Shown here: positions 1 to 7,848 of the stretch, one piece after another
Numbering within the stretch: position 1 is the first letter of the stretch
How the letters are laid out: each line of letters begins with the position of its first letter
DNA from: an uncultured Acidimicrobiaceae bacterium
GTDB lineage: Bacteria; Actinomycetota; Acidimicrobiia; Spongiisociales; UBA5794
Direction of reading: 5' to 3'
DNA: 15,909 bases
NCBI GenBank assembly: GCA_947258635.1
Contig: CAMYJM010000037.1
Span: forward strand, 1 to 15,909
Program-made: the position numbers and the translations under genes
The notes under the pieces: generated by a model
Databases searched by the model: none
What the model was told of the DNA's origin: nothing
What the model saw: only the letters and a program-made list of their open reading frames with translations

Positions 1-4
1 CTGC

Positions 5-23
5 GGCGCCCCAGAGGGGCGCC
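5..23. terminator. GC-rich hairpin, possible terminator of the lipoprotein gene
   Basis: A perfect 8-bp inverted repeat (GGCGCCCC / GGGGCGCC) encloses a 3-nt loop. It lies 46 bp beyond the stop codon of the minus-strand lipoprotein gene and is very stable. No T-run follows on either strand, so a classical intrinsic terminator is not proven. High-GC actinobacteria often have such tail-less hairpins at gene ends. It may equally serve a gene outside the window. Confidence 0.45.
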
Positions 24-36
24 TCGAGGGACCTTC

Positions 37-54
37 CCCCCCTCCGGTGGGGGG
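37..54. terminator. C6/G6 hairpin, possible terminator of the lipoprotein gene
   Basis: Six C and six G surround a 6-nt loop (TCCGGT), 15 bp past the lipoprotein stop codon. Together with the hairpin at 5-23 it forms a tandem pair of strong stems. There is no T-tract, so its role as transcription terminator is an inference from position. Confidence 0.4.
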
Positions 55-69
55 ACACATGCGGAGGGT

Positions 70-1086
70 CTAGCCCTCGGCGGCGCCGAAGCCGCCGAAC
101 ATGTCACCGAGGTCCGCGACGTCGGTCACGTCTCCGGACGGTGGCGGCGCAACGGTCACCCGCTCGCCGAATCCGGAGAAGTCGAACTGGACTCTCATGT
201 ACTCGAATTGCTCGCCGGCCGGCACGTCACCAAAGGAGGATCCGTCCAACTCGAATAGGTAGCGATGCATCCGACCCTGGCCATCTATCCAGAAGTCCAT
301 GGGCAGCTCGTCGAAGCCCATCGGCCCCGACGCCTGCAGCTCGGCATACGCATCCGGATCGAGTTCTGCCATCGCCGCTAGATCGAACAGCGCCCGGTAG
401 CGGGTCGTCTCGATGCCGCGCAGTGTTTCGTTGCCGATCGCCGTCAGCTCGCCGCCTGAGCCCGGCAACGACTCCAGAAACTCCGTGGCGTCGTACGGAT
501 TGATGCCCGACGTGAATCCCGAGGCGAATCCTTGGCCGTCTTCGACCGGCATTGCCAGCCATTCGCTCTCCACGCCAAACATCATGTTGAGCATCCCGAA
601 ACTCACATAGGCGGTGTCACCGATCTGGCGAATCTCAAACCTGTCGAAGGCGTCGGCAAACTGCGGTGCCTGCTCCGCCATCATCTCGGCCATCCCGCTG
701 AAATCCATGAGCATGTGGCCGTCGCCCGTGACCAGGTCGAACGAGGTGGAGAAGGGAATGCTGAGATCCATGCGACCGAAGTCGGAATCGAGGCCGGACA
801 TCTCGATGATCCCTTCGATACGGGACGGCGGTTCGGCGGCGACCTTGTCGATGGCGGCATGCACTACAGCCATTTGCGCCGGGACGCCGGCACCGGGCCG
901 CACCGCCGGAGTTGTTGCGTCGGGCGCCGATGTCGTCGCGACGGGCGCCACCGTGGTTTCCCCGGGCGCCAGCGTCGTCGTCAACGGCGCGGTCGACCGC
1001 GGCTGAGTGTCGGCTCCCTCCGACGTCCCCCCACACGCGGCAACAGTCAACGCCAGCGCGACAACAACAATCCGGGTCTTGTACAT
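70..1086 (-). CDS. secreted lipoprotein, possibly LppX/LprG-like
   Basis: The protein has 338 residues and probably acts outside the membrane as a lipid-anchored protein. Residues 1-18 form a short signal peptide (MYKTR, then a hydrophobic stretch) ending in the lipobox V-A-A-C, with Cys18 as the lipidation site. A Thr/Pro/Ala-rich linker follows to about residue 65. The rest is a folded domain with alternating hydrophobic and acidic stretches; late in it come 'GIETTRYRA' and a 'FWID.QGRMHRY' segment. These resemble the LppX/LprG-type lipoproteins of actinobacteria, which bind lipids, but the match is by eye only. An upstream in-frame ATG at 1125 is possible. I chose 1086 because GAGGTG lies 6 nt before it and because the signal peptide then starts normally. 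The gene lies 93 bp after the flavoenzyme, so co-transcription is possible but not needed. Confidence 0.8.
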   Translation of the reverse strand: MYKTRIVVVALALTVAACGGTSEGADTQPRSTAPLTTTLAPGETTVAPVATTSAPDATTPAVRPGAGVPAQMAVVHAAIDKVAAEPPSRIEGIIEMSGLDSDFGRMDLSIPFSTSFDLVTGDGHMLMDFSGMAEMMAEQAPQFADAFDRFEIRQIGDTAYVSFGMLNMMFGVESEWLAMPVEDGQGFASGFTSGINPYDATEFLESLPGSGGELTAIGNETLRGIETTRYRALFDLAAMAELDPDAYAELQASGPMGFDELPMDFWIDGQGRMHRYLFELDGSSFGDVPAGEQFEYMRVQFDFSGFGERVTVAPPPSGDVTDVADLGDMFGGFGAAEG

Positions 1087-1092
1087 TCGATT

Positions 1093-1098
1093 CACCTC
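1093..1098 (-). promoter_or_regulatory. ribosome-binding site deciding the lipoprotein start
   Basis: On the minus strand GAGGTG stands 6 nt before the ATG at 1086. The longer ORF starting at 1125 would place this motif inside the coding region and would put 13 extra residues before the signal peptide. Confidence 0.65.
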
Positions 1099-1179
1099 GA
1101 GTCGGCTTCCCAAGTTCATCGGCACGAGAGCGAGATGAGTTGAATGCTTGCCCGTGGCTGCTCGCAGACCGCACGCCGC

Positions 1180-3633
1180 TCACATCCTGACGCGCTCGCC
1201 CTGCGGGTCGTACATGGGGCGCAACGAGGCCTGGGCCGGGATCATCTCCCCCGCCACCTGGATCTCGTAGCCGCCCTCCCGGATGAAGTCCGCCGTGACG
1301 CCGCCCTCATGCTCGACGTACCCGAAGCCCATCGCCGCGCCCAGCGTGTGGCCGTAGTTGCCGGAGCGCAGGTAGCCCACCCGCTCGCCGTTGCGGAAGA
1401 TGGGCTCCTCACCGAATAGCAGCGGCTCCGAGTCCTCGAGGAGGAACTGCACCAGCCGCCGCTTCAACGGGCCCGCTTCCTTGTCCGCCAGCAGCGCGTC
1501 GCGCCCGACGAAGCCACCCGGCTTGTCGAAGTCAACGGCGAAGCCGAGACCGGCCTCCAGCGGGGAGTCGGTGTTCTCCATGTCGAGCCCGTAGTCCTTG
1601 CGGCCCGCCTCGGTGCGAGTGCTCTCCAGGGTCACCATGCCGGCGTGCGCCAGGCCGTACTCCTCACCTTCTCGCACCAGGGCGTCGTACACGCCGGGGG
1701 CGAACTCGGAGGGCACGTACAGCTCCCAACCCAACTCGCCGACGAAGCTCATGCGGAACGCCCAGCCCAGGGCGAACTCGAGATCGATGTGCCGGGCGGT
1801 GAAGTACGGGAACGCTTCATTGGACAGATCGGCATCGGTGATCTTCGCCAGCAGATCCCGCGACTTGGGGCCCTGCACACTCATCATCGTGAAGCCCGAC
1901 GTGGCGTCGTAGACCCAAACCCGGTCGTCGGGCCCGATGGCACGCCGCAGCATGGTTTCAACACGGCGATGGAAGAACTCGGCCACAACCACCATGAAAC
2001 GATCTGCGGCGAGCCTGGTGATGGTGAGGTCGGCGAGCACCTTGCCGGCGCGATTCATCCACTGCGTGTACACACAGCGGCCCGGCTCCACGGCGACGTC
2101 GTTGCCGCTGAGGTGGTTCAGGAGGCGCTCGGCGTCGGGCCCTTCCACTATGAAGTTGGACATCGAAGACATGTCGTACAGCGCCACTGCGTTGCGGGTG
2201 GCGTGATGCTCCGCCGCGTGGTGCTCCCACCACGCCTGGCGCCGGTAGGAGCGCTCGTGCGGGAACTCCTTGCCCACCGGGCCGAACCACTCGGTGTTCT
2301 CCCAGCCCGCCGACACGCCGAAGCGGGCCCCGGCGGCCGCCAATCGGTCGTGCAAAACGGAGCGACGCGCGTTGCGCGCCCGCATCGGCTGGGAGTGGGG
2401 CCACGACCCGGTCGAGTGGAGCCTCCCGAGCAGCTCGACGGTGCGGTCCCGGCGGAAGCGCGGCGTCGCCTCGTAGGGATGCACCCGGGCGATATCGACG
2501 TCGGTGACGTCGACCGGCGGCACGCCTTCGACGATCCACTCCGCCATGATCTTGCCGGCGCCACCCCCGAGCAGGATGCCCAGCGAGTTGAACCCGGCGG
2601 CCACCCAGTAGTTCTCCACCTCGGGGGCCGGGCCCATCAGCGACGAGTTGTCGGCCGTGAAGCTCTCCGGCCCGGTGAACAGCTTGCGAATCCCCACCTC
2701 TTGTAGGATCGGAATCGTCTCCATCGCCTTCTCCAGGAAGGGAGCGAGCCGGTCCCAGTCGTTGGGGATCTCGCCGAAGCTGAAATCGTCGGGCACGAAG
2801 TCGACGCTCCACGGCGCCGCCAGCGGTTCGAAGAGGCCCACCATCACCCCGCCGGTCTCCTCGCGGTAGTAGGCGTAGCGGTCGGGGTCCTCGAGGACGG
2901 GCATGGTCTTGACGCCCTCGATCTGGTCGGTGATCAAGTAGGCGTGCTCGGCGGCCTGGAGCGGAACCGACACACCGGCCATCGCCCCGAGCTGGCGAGC
3001 CCAGGCGCCGGCACAGTTGACGACGTGCTCGCACTCGATGTCGCCGCGAGCCGTCTTCACCTTGGTGACCCGGCCCTTCTCGATGACGAAACCGGTCGCC
3101 GGGGTGTCCTGGAGGACCTGTACGCCGCCGATGCGGGCCCCCTTGGCGAGCGACATGGCGCAGTTGGCGGGATCGGCCTGGCCCTCCTCGGCGGTGTAGA
3201 ACCCGGCGATCACATCACTTGTGTCGAGGATCGGCCACAGCTCCTGTACTTCAGCCGGCGAGATCTCTTCACGCTCGATACCGACGCCGCGCAGGAAATC
3301 CGCTTCGCGGCGCAGCTTGTCGATGCGATCCGGGGTGGCACCGGTCTGCAGGTAGCCGATGGGGCGGAAGCCGGTCGACAGCTCGGTCTCGTCCTCGAGG
3401 ACCTCGTAGAGCTCACGGGTGTACTTGGCCATCCACGCCAGGGTCTCGGTCGTCATTCCCCCCGAGACGATCAGCCCGGCGGCGTGCCATGTGGTGCCCG
3501 AAGTGAGCTTGTCGCGCTCGATGAGGACGACATCCGTCCAGCCGAGCTTTGTGAGGTGGTAGGCCACACTGGCGCCGATCACACCCCCGCCGACGATCAC
3601 CACTTGGGCCCTCTCGGGCACCGGCTTGCTCAT
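1180..3633 (-). CDS. FAD-dependent oxidoreductase / GcvT-like fusion (dimethylglycine/sarcosine dehydrogenase family)
   Basis: This is an 817-residue cytoplasmic flavoenzyme with two catalytic halves. Residues 9 to about 370 are a DAO-type FAD domain with the dinucleotide motif GGGVIG (15-20). 'TTWHAAGL' places His50 where this family links FAD covalently. His230 in 'AEHAYLIT' and the tyrosines in 'DRYAYYREE' (about 253-256) fall where dimethylglycine oxidase has active-site His and Tyr. After a linker domain, residues from about 437 on match the aminomethyltransferase (GcvT) fold. Asp535 in 'ADLTITRL' probably corresponds to the folate-site Asp. Family members oxidise an N-methyl amine and pass the one-carbon unit to tetrahydrofolate. 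Dimethylglycine, sarcosine or another N-methyl amino acid are all possible. The start at 3633 is chosen because AAAGGA lies 5 nt upstream; the longer ORF from 3690 would overlap the permease stop. It is the last enzyme gene of the transporter operon, 37 bp after potC. Confidence 0.9.
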   Translation of the reverse strand: MSKPVPERAQVVIVGGGVIGASVAYHLTKLGWTDVVLIERDKLTSGTTWHAAGLIVSGGMTTETLAWMAKYTRELYEVLEDETELSTGFRPIGYLQTGATPDRIDKLRREADFLRGVGIEREEISPAEVQELWPILDTSDVIAGFYTAEEGQADPANCAMSLAKGARIGGVQVLQDTPATGFVIEKGRVTKVKTARGDIECEHVVNCAGAWARQLGAMAGVSVPLQAAEHAYLITDQIEGVKTMPVLEDPDRYAYYREETGGVMVGLFEPLAAPWSVDFVPDDFSFGEIPNDWDRLAPFLEKAMETIPILQEVGIRKLFTGPESFTADNSSLMGPAPEVENYWVAAGFNSLGILLGGGAGKIMAEWIVEGVPPVDVTDVDIARVHPYEATPRFRRDRTVELLGRLHSTGSWPHSQPMRARNARRSVLHDRLAAAGARFGVSAGWENTEWFGPVGKEFPHERSYRRQAWWEHHAAEHHATRNAVALYDMSSMSNFIVEGPDAERLLNHLSGNDVAVEPGRCVYTQWMNRAGKVLADLTITRLAADRFMVVVAEFFHRRVETMLRRAIGPDDRVWVYDATSGFTMMSVQGPKSRDLLAKITDADLSNEAFPYFTARHIDLEFALGWAFRMSFVGELGWELYVPSEFAPGVYDALVREGEEYGLAHAGMVTLESTRTEAGRKDYGLDMENTDSPLEAGLGFAVDFDKPGGFVGRDALLADKEAGPLKRRLVQFLLEDSEPLLFGEEPIFRNGERVGYLRSGNYGHTLGAAMGFGYVEHEGGVTADFIREGGYEIQVAGEMIPAQASLRPMYDPQGERVRM

Positions 3634-3638
3634 CTTGG

Positions 3639-3644
3639 TCCTTT
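3639..3644 (-). promoter_or_regulatory. ribosome-binding site deciding the flavoenzyme start
   Basis: Minus-strand AAAGGA lies 5 nt before the ATG at 3633. It supports this internal start over the more distant in-frame ATG at 3690, which lies inside the permease gene. Confidence 0.6.
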
Positions 3645-3670
3645 CTGGAGCGCGCTGGTTGTTCGATTCT

Positions 3671-4474
3671 CTAGGCGACGTTGGCGTCACTGCGGCGTTG
3701 CAGCGTCACGGTCAGGAGCATGATCGAGACCGTGATGACGAAGATGGCCGTTCCAAAGACATTCACCTGCGGCGGCACGCCCACCCGGGCGGCACCCCAG
3801 ATGTAGAGCGGGAACGTCACCGTTCCGCCCGAGTTGAAGTTCGTGATGATGAAATCGTCGAAGGACAGCGCGAACCCCAGCATGAAGGCGGCGAACACCC
3901 CCGGCAGGATCATCGGCAGCGTCACCTTCACGAATGTCGTCCACTCGTTGGCGTAGAGATCCATCGCCGCCTCCTCGAGGTGCCGGTCGAACCCGGACAG
4001 GCGCGCTTTGACGGTCACGACGACGTAGCTGATGTTGAAGAGGATGTGCGCAACGACGATCGTGCCGAATCCGGTGGGGATGCTCAGCGTCAAGAAGAGC
4101 GCCAGCAGCGACGAGCCGAGCACAACCTCGGGCGTGGCCATCGGGAGGAACAGCAGGAAGTTCGTCGTCGAGCGACCCTTGAAGCGATAGCGAACCAGCG
4201 CCAGCGCGATCAGCGTGCCGAGGATCGTCGCCACCAGTGCCGAGAGAAAGGCAATCTGGAAGCTCTTGACGAGGGAGTCGAAGAGGTTGGGCACCTCGAA
4301 AGCGTTGGCCCAATGCTTCAACGTGAAGCCCCGCCAGGTGAAGTTGAACCGTCCCCGGTTGTCGTTGAACGAGAACAGCATGACCACGACCACCGGGACG
4401 AACAGGTAGGCGAGCGCCCCCACCATGTAGACGGTGATCAGGTGGTGCCGGGCGAAGTCGAGGAACCGCTTCAT
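3671..4474 (-). CDS. potC: ABC transporter permease, PotC-like
   Basis: This 267-residue inner-membrane permease of the MetI/BPD type is the second of the importer's two permeases. The N-terminus carries a membrane helix (about 14-35) and further hydrophobic helices lie near 75-95, 105-130, 137-156, 193-213 and 235-257. The cytoplasmic coupling loop is clear at about residues 167-192 ('EEAAMDLYANEW...LPMILPG'), the EAA motif that docks onto the ATPase. Length and order fit PotC/PotI of polyamine importers. Its ATG overlaps the stop of the preceding permease by 4 nt (ATGA), implying coupled translation. The symbol reflects family and operon order. The substrate need not be spermidine or putrescine, because this subfamily also imports other amines and opine-like compounds. 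Confidence 0.9.
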   Translation of the reverse strand: MKRFLDFARHHLITVYMVGALAYLFVPVVVVMLFSFNDNRGRFNFTWRGFTLKHWANAFEVPNLFDSLVKSFQIAFLSALVATILGTLIALALVRYRFKGRSTTNFLLFLPMATPEVVLGSSLLALFLTLSIPTGFGTIVVAHILFNISYVVVTVKARLSGFDRHLEEAAMDLYANEWTTFVKVTLPMILPGVFAAFMLGFALSFDDFIITNFNSGGTVTFPLYIWGAARVGVPPQVNVFGTAIFVITVSIMLLTVTLQRRSDANVA

Positions 4475-5391
4475 GCGACCAGGTCCTCAGTACCCACGGC
4501 CCGCACATAGGGAATGACGATCAGCAGGATGGCCACCATCAGCGTGAACGACAGGGCGGCCGCGGTCGGATAGTCCACGATGCGTAAGAACCGGCTGTCG
4601 ATCACATTGCCGATCATGAGCTGCTGCGGGTTCCCCAGCAGCTGGGCGTTGACAAAATCGCCCGAGGCGGGGATCAGCGTCAGCAGCGTCCCGGCCACGA
4701 TCCCGGGCCGCGACAGCGGCAAGGTGACCTTGCGGAAGGCGGTGCGCGAGTTGGAGTACAAGTCCTGGGCCGCCTCGATGAGCGATGGGTCGATCTTCTC
4801 GAGAGACACATAGATCGGCAGTGTCATGAACGCCAGAAAGTTGTAGGTGATGCCGGCGACCCCCGCCCACCCGGTGGCCAGCAGCCTCCCATTCTCGGCG
4901 ATGATGCCGATCGACTGGAGGACGCCGACGACCCAGCCACTGTCGGCGAGGATCACCTTCCACGCCAGCGTGCGCAGCAGGAATGGTGTCAGGAACGGCA
5001 TCAACACGAGGATCAGCAGCAGGTTGCGATAGCGGCCGCCCCGAAACGCAATGGCGTAAGCCAGCGGATAGCCGATGAGCAGGGCGAGCAGCGTGGCGGT
5101 GCCGGCATAGAGGATCGAGCGGATGAAGTGCCCGCCGAACGCGGTGAAGGCCGCGCTGTAGTTGCCCCACGCCCAGGTGAACCTGTAGCCGGTCTGGAAG
5201 CTCCCCTCCTGGAGCGAGACCCCGGCGAGCTGGATCATCGGAATGACGTAGAACATGATCAGCCAGATGCCGCCGGGCAACAGAAGCAGGTAGGGCACTC
5301 GCTTGCGCTTCGACTTGGAGGAAGCGGCGCCCGCGGTCTGACCAGCACCCGGAGGGGTGGCCGCGGGGGGAGTTGCCGTGTCCGTCGTCAT
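4471..5391 (-). CDS. potB: ABC transporter permease, PotB-like
   Basis: This is the 306-residue first permease of the importer. A Pro/Ala/Thr-rich cytoplasmic N-terminus (1-24) and a basic patch 'SKSKRKR' precede the first membrane helix (about 33-57). The EAA coupling loop is at about 206-230 ('EAAQDLYSNSR...LPLSRPG'), followed by the 'GTLLTLIPASGDFVNAQLLG' region (given in part) typical of PotB/PotH. It overlaps the ATPase gene upstream and potC downstream by 4 nt each (ATGA), so all three are likely translated in a coupled way and assemble together. No strong Shine-Dalgarno sequence is visible, consistent with coupling. Confidence 0.9.
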   Translation of the reverse strand: MTTDTATPPAATPPGAGQTAGAASSKSKRKRVPYLLLLPGGIWLIMFYVIPMIQLAGVSLQEGSFQTGYRFTWAWGNYSAAFTAFGGHFIRSILYAGTATLLALLIGYPLAYAIAFRGGRYRNLLLILVLMPFLTPFLLRTLAWKVILADSGWVVGVLQSIGIIAENGRLLATGWAGVAGITYNFLAFMTLPIYVSLEKIDPSLIEAAQDLYSNSRTAFRKVTLPLSRPGIVAGTLLTLIPASGDFVNAQLLGNPQQLMIGNVIDSRFLRIVDYPTAAALSFTLMVAILLIVIPYVRAVGTEDLVA

Positions 5392-6491
5392 GACACCACG
5401 AACGTGTGCTGCGGCAGCCAGGTGGCGGCAACCGACGACCCGGCAGCATGGCGCTCGTCATCGAGGTTCTGCACGACTACCACGAGGTCGGCGCCCCACG
5501 AGGTGCGCAGCAGGTAGTGAGTCGACACCCCGATGAAGGAGACATCGACGACTGTGGCGAGGATCGAGTTCGCTCCGGGGGGCGCCGCTTCAGGCGCCTG
5601 CAGGCTCATCTTCTCGGGACGCACCCCCAACTGGATGTCGCCGTCGACCCCGGCAGCGCCGGCTTCGGGCAGCGCGATCGTTGTGCCGTCTTGCAGCGTC
5701 GCGGCATTCCCCTTGCGGTCGCCCTGCATGAGGTTCGAGGCACCGAGGAACCCGGCAACGAAGGCCGATCGCGGATCCTCGTAGATCTCGGTGGGACCAC
5801 CGAGACGCTCGATACGGCCCTCGTTCATCACGGCAATGGTGTCGGCCATCGTCATGGCCTCCTCCTGGTCGTGAGTGACGTGAACAAACGTGATGCCCAC
5901 CTCGTTCTGGATCCGCTTCAGCTCGATCTGCATCTCCTTGCGCAGCTTGAGGTCGAGGGCGCCGAGCGGCTCGTCGAGGAGCAGAACCCGCGGGTGATTG
6001 ATCAGGGCGCGCGCTAAAGCCACCCGCTGCCGCTGCCCGCCCGACAATTGGCCGGGCTTGCGTTTGTCCATGCCGACGAGTTGCACCAGGTCGAGCATCT
6101 CGCCGACCCGCTCGGTCACCTCCGCCGACGGGACCTTCTTGCGGCGCAGCCCAAAGGCGACGTTCTCGAAGACATTGAGGTGCGGAAAGAGCGCATAGCT
6201 CTGGAACACCGTGTTCACCGGACGCTGGTATGGCTTGAGGCCGGTGACGTCTTCACCGTGCAGCCGGATCGAGCCGGCATCGGGATCCTCGAAGCCCCCG
6301 ATCATGCGCAGAGTTGTCGTCTTACCGCAGCCCGAAGGCCCGAGCAGCGCGTAGAAGCGGTTCTCGCCGATCTCCAGCGTGATGTCGTCGACGGCGACTA
6401 CGTCGCCGAAACGTTTGGTGACCCCGGAGAGCTCGACGGCGAGGGGCTCATGGGAGCCCCTCGCCTCTTCGCCGGTGGTTGCGTCAGGCAC
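5388..6491 (-). CDS. potA: ABC transporter ATP-binding protein, PotA-like
   Basis: This 367-residue ATPase powers the importer from the cytoplasmic side. Motifs in order: Walker A 'GPSGCGKTT' (51-59), Q-loop Gln97 in 'VFQSYALFP', signature 'LSGGQ' (149-153), Walker B 'VLLLDEP' with Asp173 and Glu174, D-loop 'GALD', and switch His207 in 'VTHDQEE'. A C-terminal TOBE-like region (about 250-367, with 'LGVRPEKM') is typical of the PotA/MalK/FbpC group. The start is GTG at 6491, overlapping the 3' end of the binding-protein gene by 8 nt (GTGCCTGA). No Shine-Dalgarno sequence is obvious, so translation probably depends on reinitiation. Its stop overlaps the potB start by 4 nt. Confidence 0.93.
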   Translation of the reverse strand: MPDATTGEEARGSHEPLAVELSGVTKRFGDVVAVDDITLEIGENRFYALLGPSGCGKTTTLRMIGGFEDPDAGSIRLHGEDVTGLKPYQRPVNTVFQSYALFPHLNVFENVAFGLRRKKVPSAEVTERVGEMLDLVQLVGMDKRKPGQLSGGQRQRVALARALINHPRVLLLDEPLGALDLKLRKEMQIELKRIQNEVGITFVHVTHDQEEAMTMADTIAVMNEGRIERLGGPTEIYEDPRSAFVAGFLGASNLMQGDRKGNAATLQDGTTIALPEAGAAGVDGDIQLGVRPEKMSLQAPEAAPPGANSILATVVDVSFIGVSTHYLLRTSWGADLVVVVQNLDDERHAAGSSVAATWLPQHTFVVS

Positions 6492-7782
6492 CGAGCACGG
6501 CCTGGAACAGCGTGTTCCACTCAGTCTCTTCGTCCTCGTTGAGGTCCTTGATGATGTGAGTTTTGGCCAGGTCGGCGTCGCTCGGGAAGATCAGCGGATC
6601 GTCCGCCAGCGCCACCAGTTCCTCGTCCTCGATCTCCGCTCCGAGGTCGCGCATCGCCTGCTGGGCACCCTTGACCGGACAGATGAAGTTCACCCAGCTC
6701 TCGATCTTGGCTGCCACGCGCGGGTCGTACACGTCGTTCATGTAGATCTCGGCGTTTTGCTTGTTCTCGGCGCCTTTCGGGATCAGCATGTTGTCCGACC
6801 ACAGCATCGCCCCCTCTTCGGGTACGACGAACTTCAGGTCGGGGTTGTCCGCCTGGAGCTGGATCACGTCGCCGGACCAGGCGAAGGACACCCAGGCGTC
6901 TCCGGACGCCAGGTCGGCGGTGTACTCGTTGCCGGTGAAGGCCCGGATCTGCCCATCGTCGACGGCCTTCTGCATCTTGTCTGTGGCCGCCTTGGCGTCG
7001 TCGACGGTGGCGGTTGCCGGGTCGATGTCCATGCCCAGCATGACGAGGCCCATCGTGTCACGCATCTCCGTGAGCATCGTCACCTTGCCGGCAAACGCCG
7101 GGTCGAAGATGTCGTTGATCGACGTCAGCTCACGCCCGGTGGCGTTGGGGTCGTAGCCGAGCGCCGTCAGGCCGGACTGCCACGGCAGGGTGTACTTGCG
7201 GGTCGAGTCGAAACCCGGGCTCTTCAGCGCCTCGACGAGGTTGACTGCGTTCGGGATGTTGTCGTAGTTGAGCTCCTCGGTCCAGCCGAGGCGGATGAAG
7301 CGAGCCGCCATCCAGTCGGTGAGGACGGCAATGTCCCGGCCGATGTTCTGCCCCTGCGAAAGCGGAGCCTGGTATTTGCCGAAGAACTCGTCGTTGTCGT
7401 TGATTTCCTCGAAGTAGTTGACCGAGATCCCGGTCGCCTCCATGAAGTCGTCGAGCGAGGTCGTGTCGAACCAGCCGTCCTCGAGCACGTCGATATAGAA
7501 CGGCCAGTTGGCGAAGTTCAGCTCGGTCGACATCGGGGCCGCCGAAGTTGTCGTGCTGCCGACGGCAGCCGCGGTCGTTGTGGTCTCGGCAGTGTCGACG
7601 CCGCATGCCGCCAACAGCGCCGGCCCCCCGGTGAGCAGTGCGCCCGTCAGGCCCAACCGCTTGAGAAACTCGCGGCGGTCCATACCGGAGCGGGCCGCCA
7701 GCGCCGCCACCGCGTCCATCGATCCCTTATGCCTTGATGAAATGTGCCTTGATGAAATGTGCCTTGGGCTATTTGGTTCCAT
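6484..7782 (-). CDS. potD: PotD-like ABC transporter substrate-binding lipoprotein with Tat signal
   Basis: This 432-residue extracytoplasmic binding protein belongs to the spermidine/putrescine-type family. An N-terminal extension (1-33) with the repeat RHISS-RHISS-RH precedes a Tat motif 'DRREFLKRLG' (Arg36, Arg37), a hydrophobic stretch and the lipobox L-A-A-C with Cys60. A Thr/Ala-rich linker leads to the mature domain. The opening 'ELNFANWPFYID' and the 'GISVNYFEEINDNDEF' segment are typical of actinobacterial PotD-like proteins. The start at 7782 is chosen because AGAAGGAG lies 8 nt upstream; the ORF also opens at 7827 without such support. An internal start at Met22 or Met34 would give a more usual Tat peptide. 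The ligand cannot be read from sequence. The enzymes encoded beside it suggest an N-methylated or N-acylated amine rather than a plain polyamine. Confidence 0.9.
   Translation of the reverse strand: MEPNSPRHISSRHISSRHKGSMDAVAALAARSGMDRREFLKRLGLTGALLTGGPALLAACGVDTAETTTTAAAVGSTTTSAAPMSTELNFANWPFYIDVLEDGWFDTTSLDDFMEATGISVNYFEEINDNDEFFGKYQAPLSQGQNIGRDIAVLTDWMAARFIRLGWTEELNYDNIPNAVNLVEALKSPGFDSTRKYTLPWQSGLTALGYDPNATGRELTSINDIFDPAFAGKVTMLTEMRDTMGLVMLGMDIDPATATVDDAKAATDKMQKAVDDGQIRAFTGNEYTADLASGDAWVSFAWSGDVIQLQADNPDLKFVVPEEGAMLWSDNMLIPKGAENKQNAEIYMNDVYDPRVAAKIESWVNFICPVKGAQQAMRDLGAEIEDEELVALADDPLIFPSDADLAKTHIIKDLNEDEETEWNTLFQAVLGA
7731..7760. repeat. two exact 15-bp tandem copies inside the potD signal region
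   Basis: The unit GCCTTGATGAAATGT occurs twice back to back (7731-7745, 7746-7760), followed by six bases of a third copy (7761-7766). On the minus strand it encodes the repeated pentapeptide RHISS just before the Tat signal of the binding protein. The unit is a multiple of three, so gain or loss of a copy keeps the frame. The stretch is more AT-rich than its surroundings. Confidence 0.9.
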
Positions 7783-7790
7783 GATTTGGT

Positions 7791-7798
7791 CTCCTTCT
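7791..7798 (-). promoter_or_regulatory. strong ribosome-binding site of the binding-protein gene
   Basis: Minus-strand AGAAGGAG lies 8 nt before the ATG at 7782. It is one of the strongest Shine-Dalgarno matches in the operon, which fits the need for more binding protein than the other importer subunits. It also decides this start over the in-frame start at 7827. Confidence 0.7.
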
Positions 7799-7848
7799 GC
7801 TCGGACGACCGCGCCCCCGCCGGCCATCGCTGTGGCGCCGTGACATGG

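Noticed and set aside
1645..2706. A 353-codon plus-strand frame opposite the flavoenzyme.
   Set aside because: It is antisense to a clear FAD/GcvT protein, and its His/Arg/Gly-rich product has no recognisable domain.
3626..4510. A 294-codon plus-strand frame opposite the PotC-like permease.
   Set aside because: The product is an unnatural Arg/Glu/His-rich chain, the usual mirror of a hydrophobic membrane protein.
6379..7737. A 452-codon plus-strand frame opposite the binding-protein gene.
   Set aside because: The minus-strand frame has a Tat signal, a lipobox and family motifs. The plus-strand product is a low-complexity shadow.
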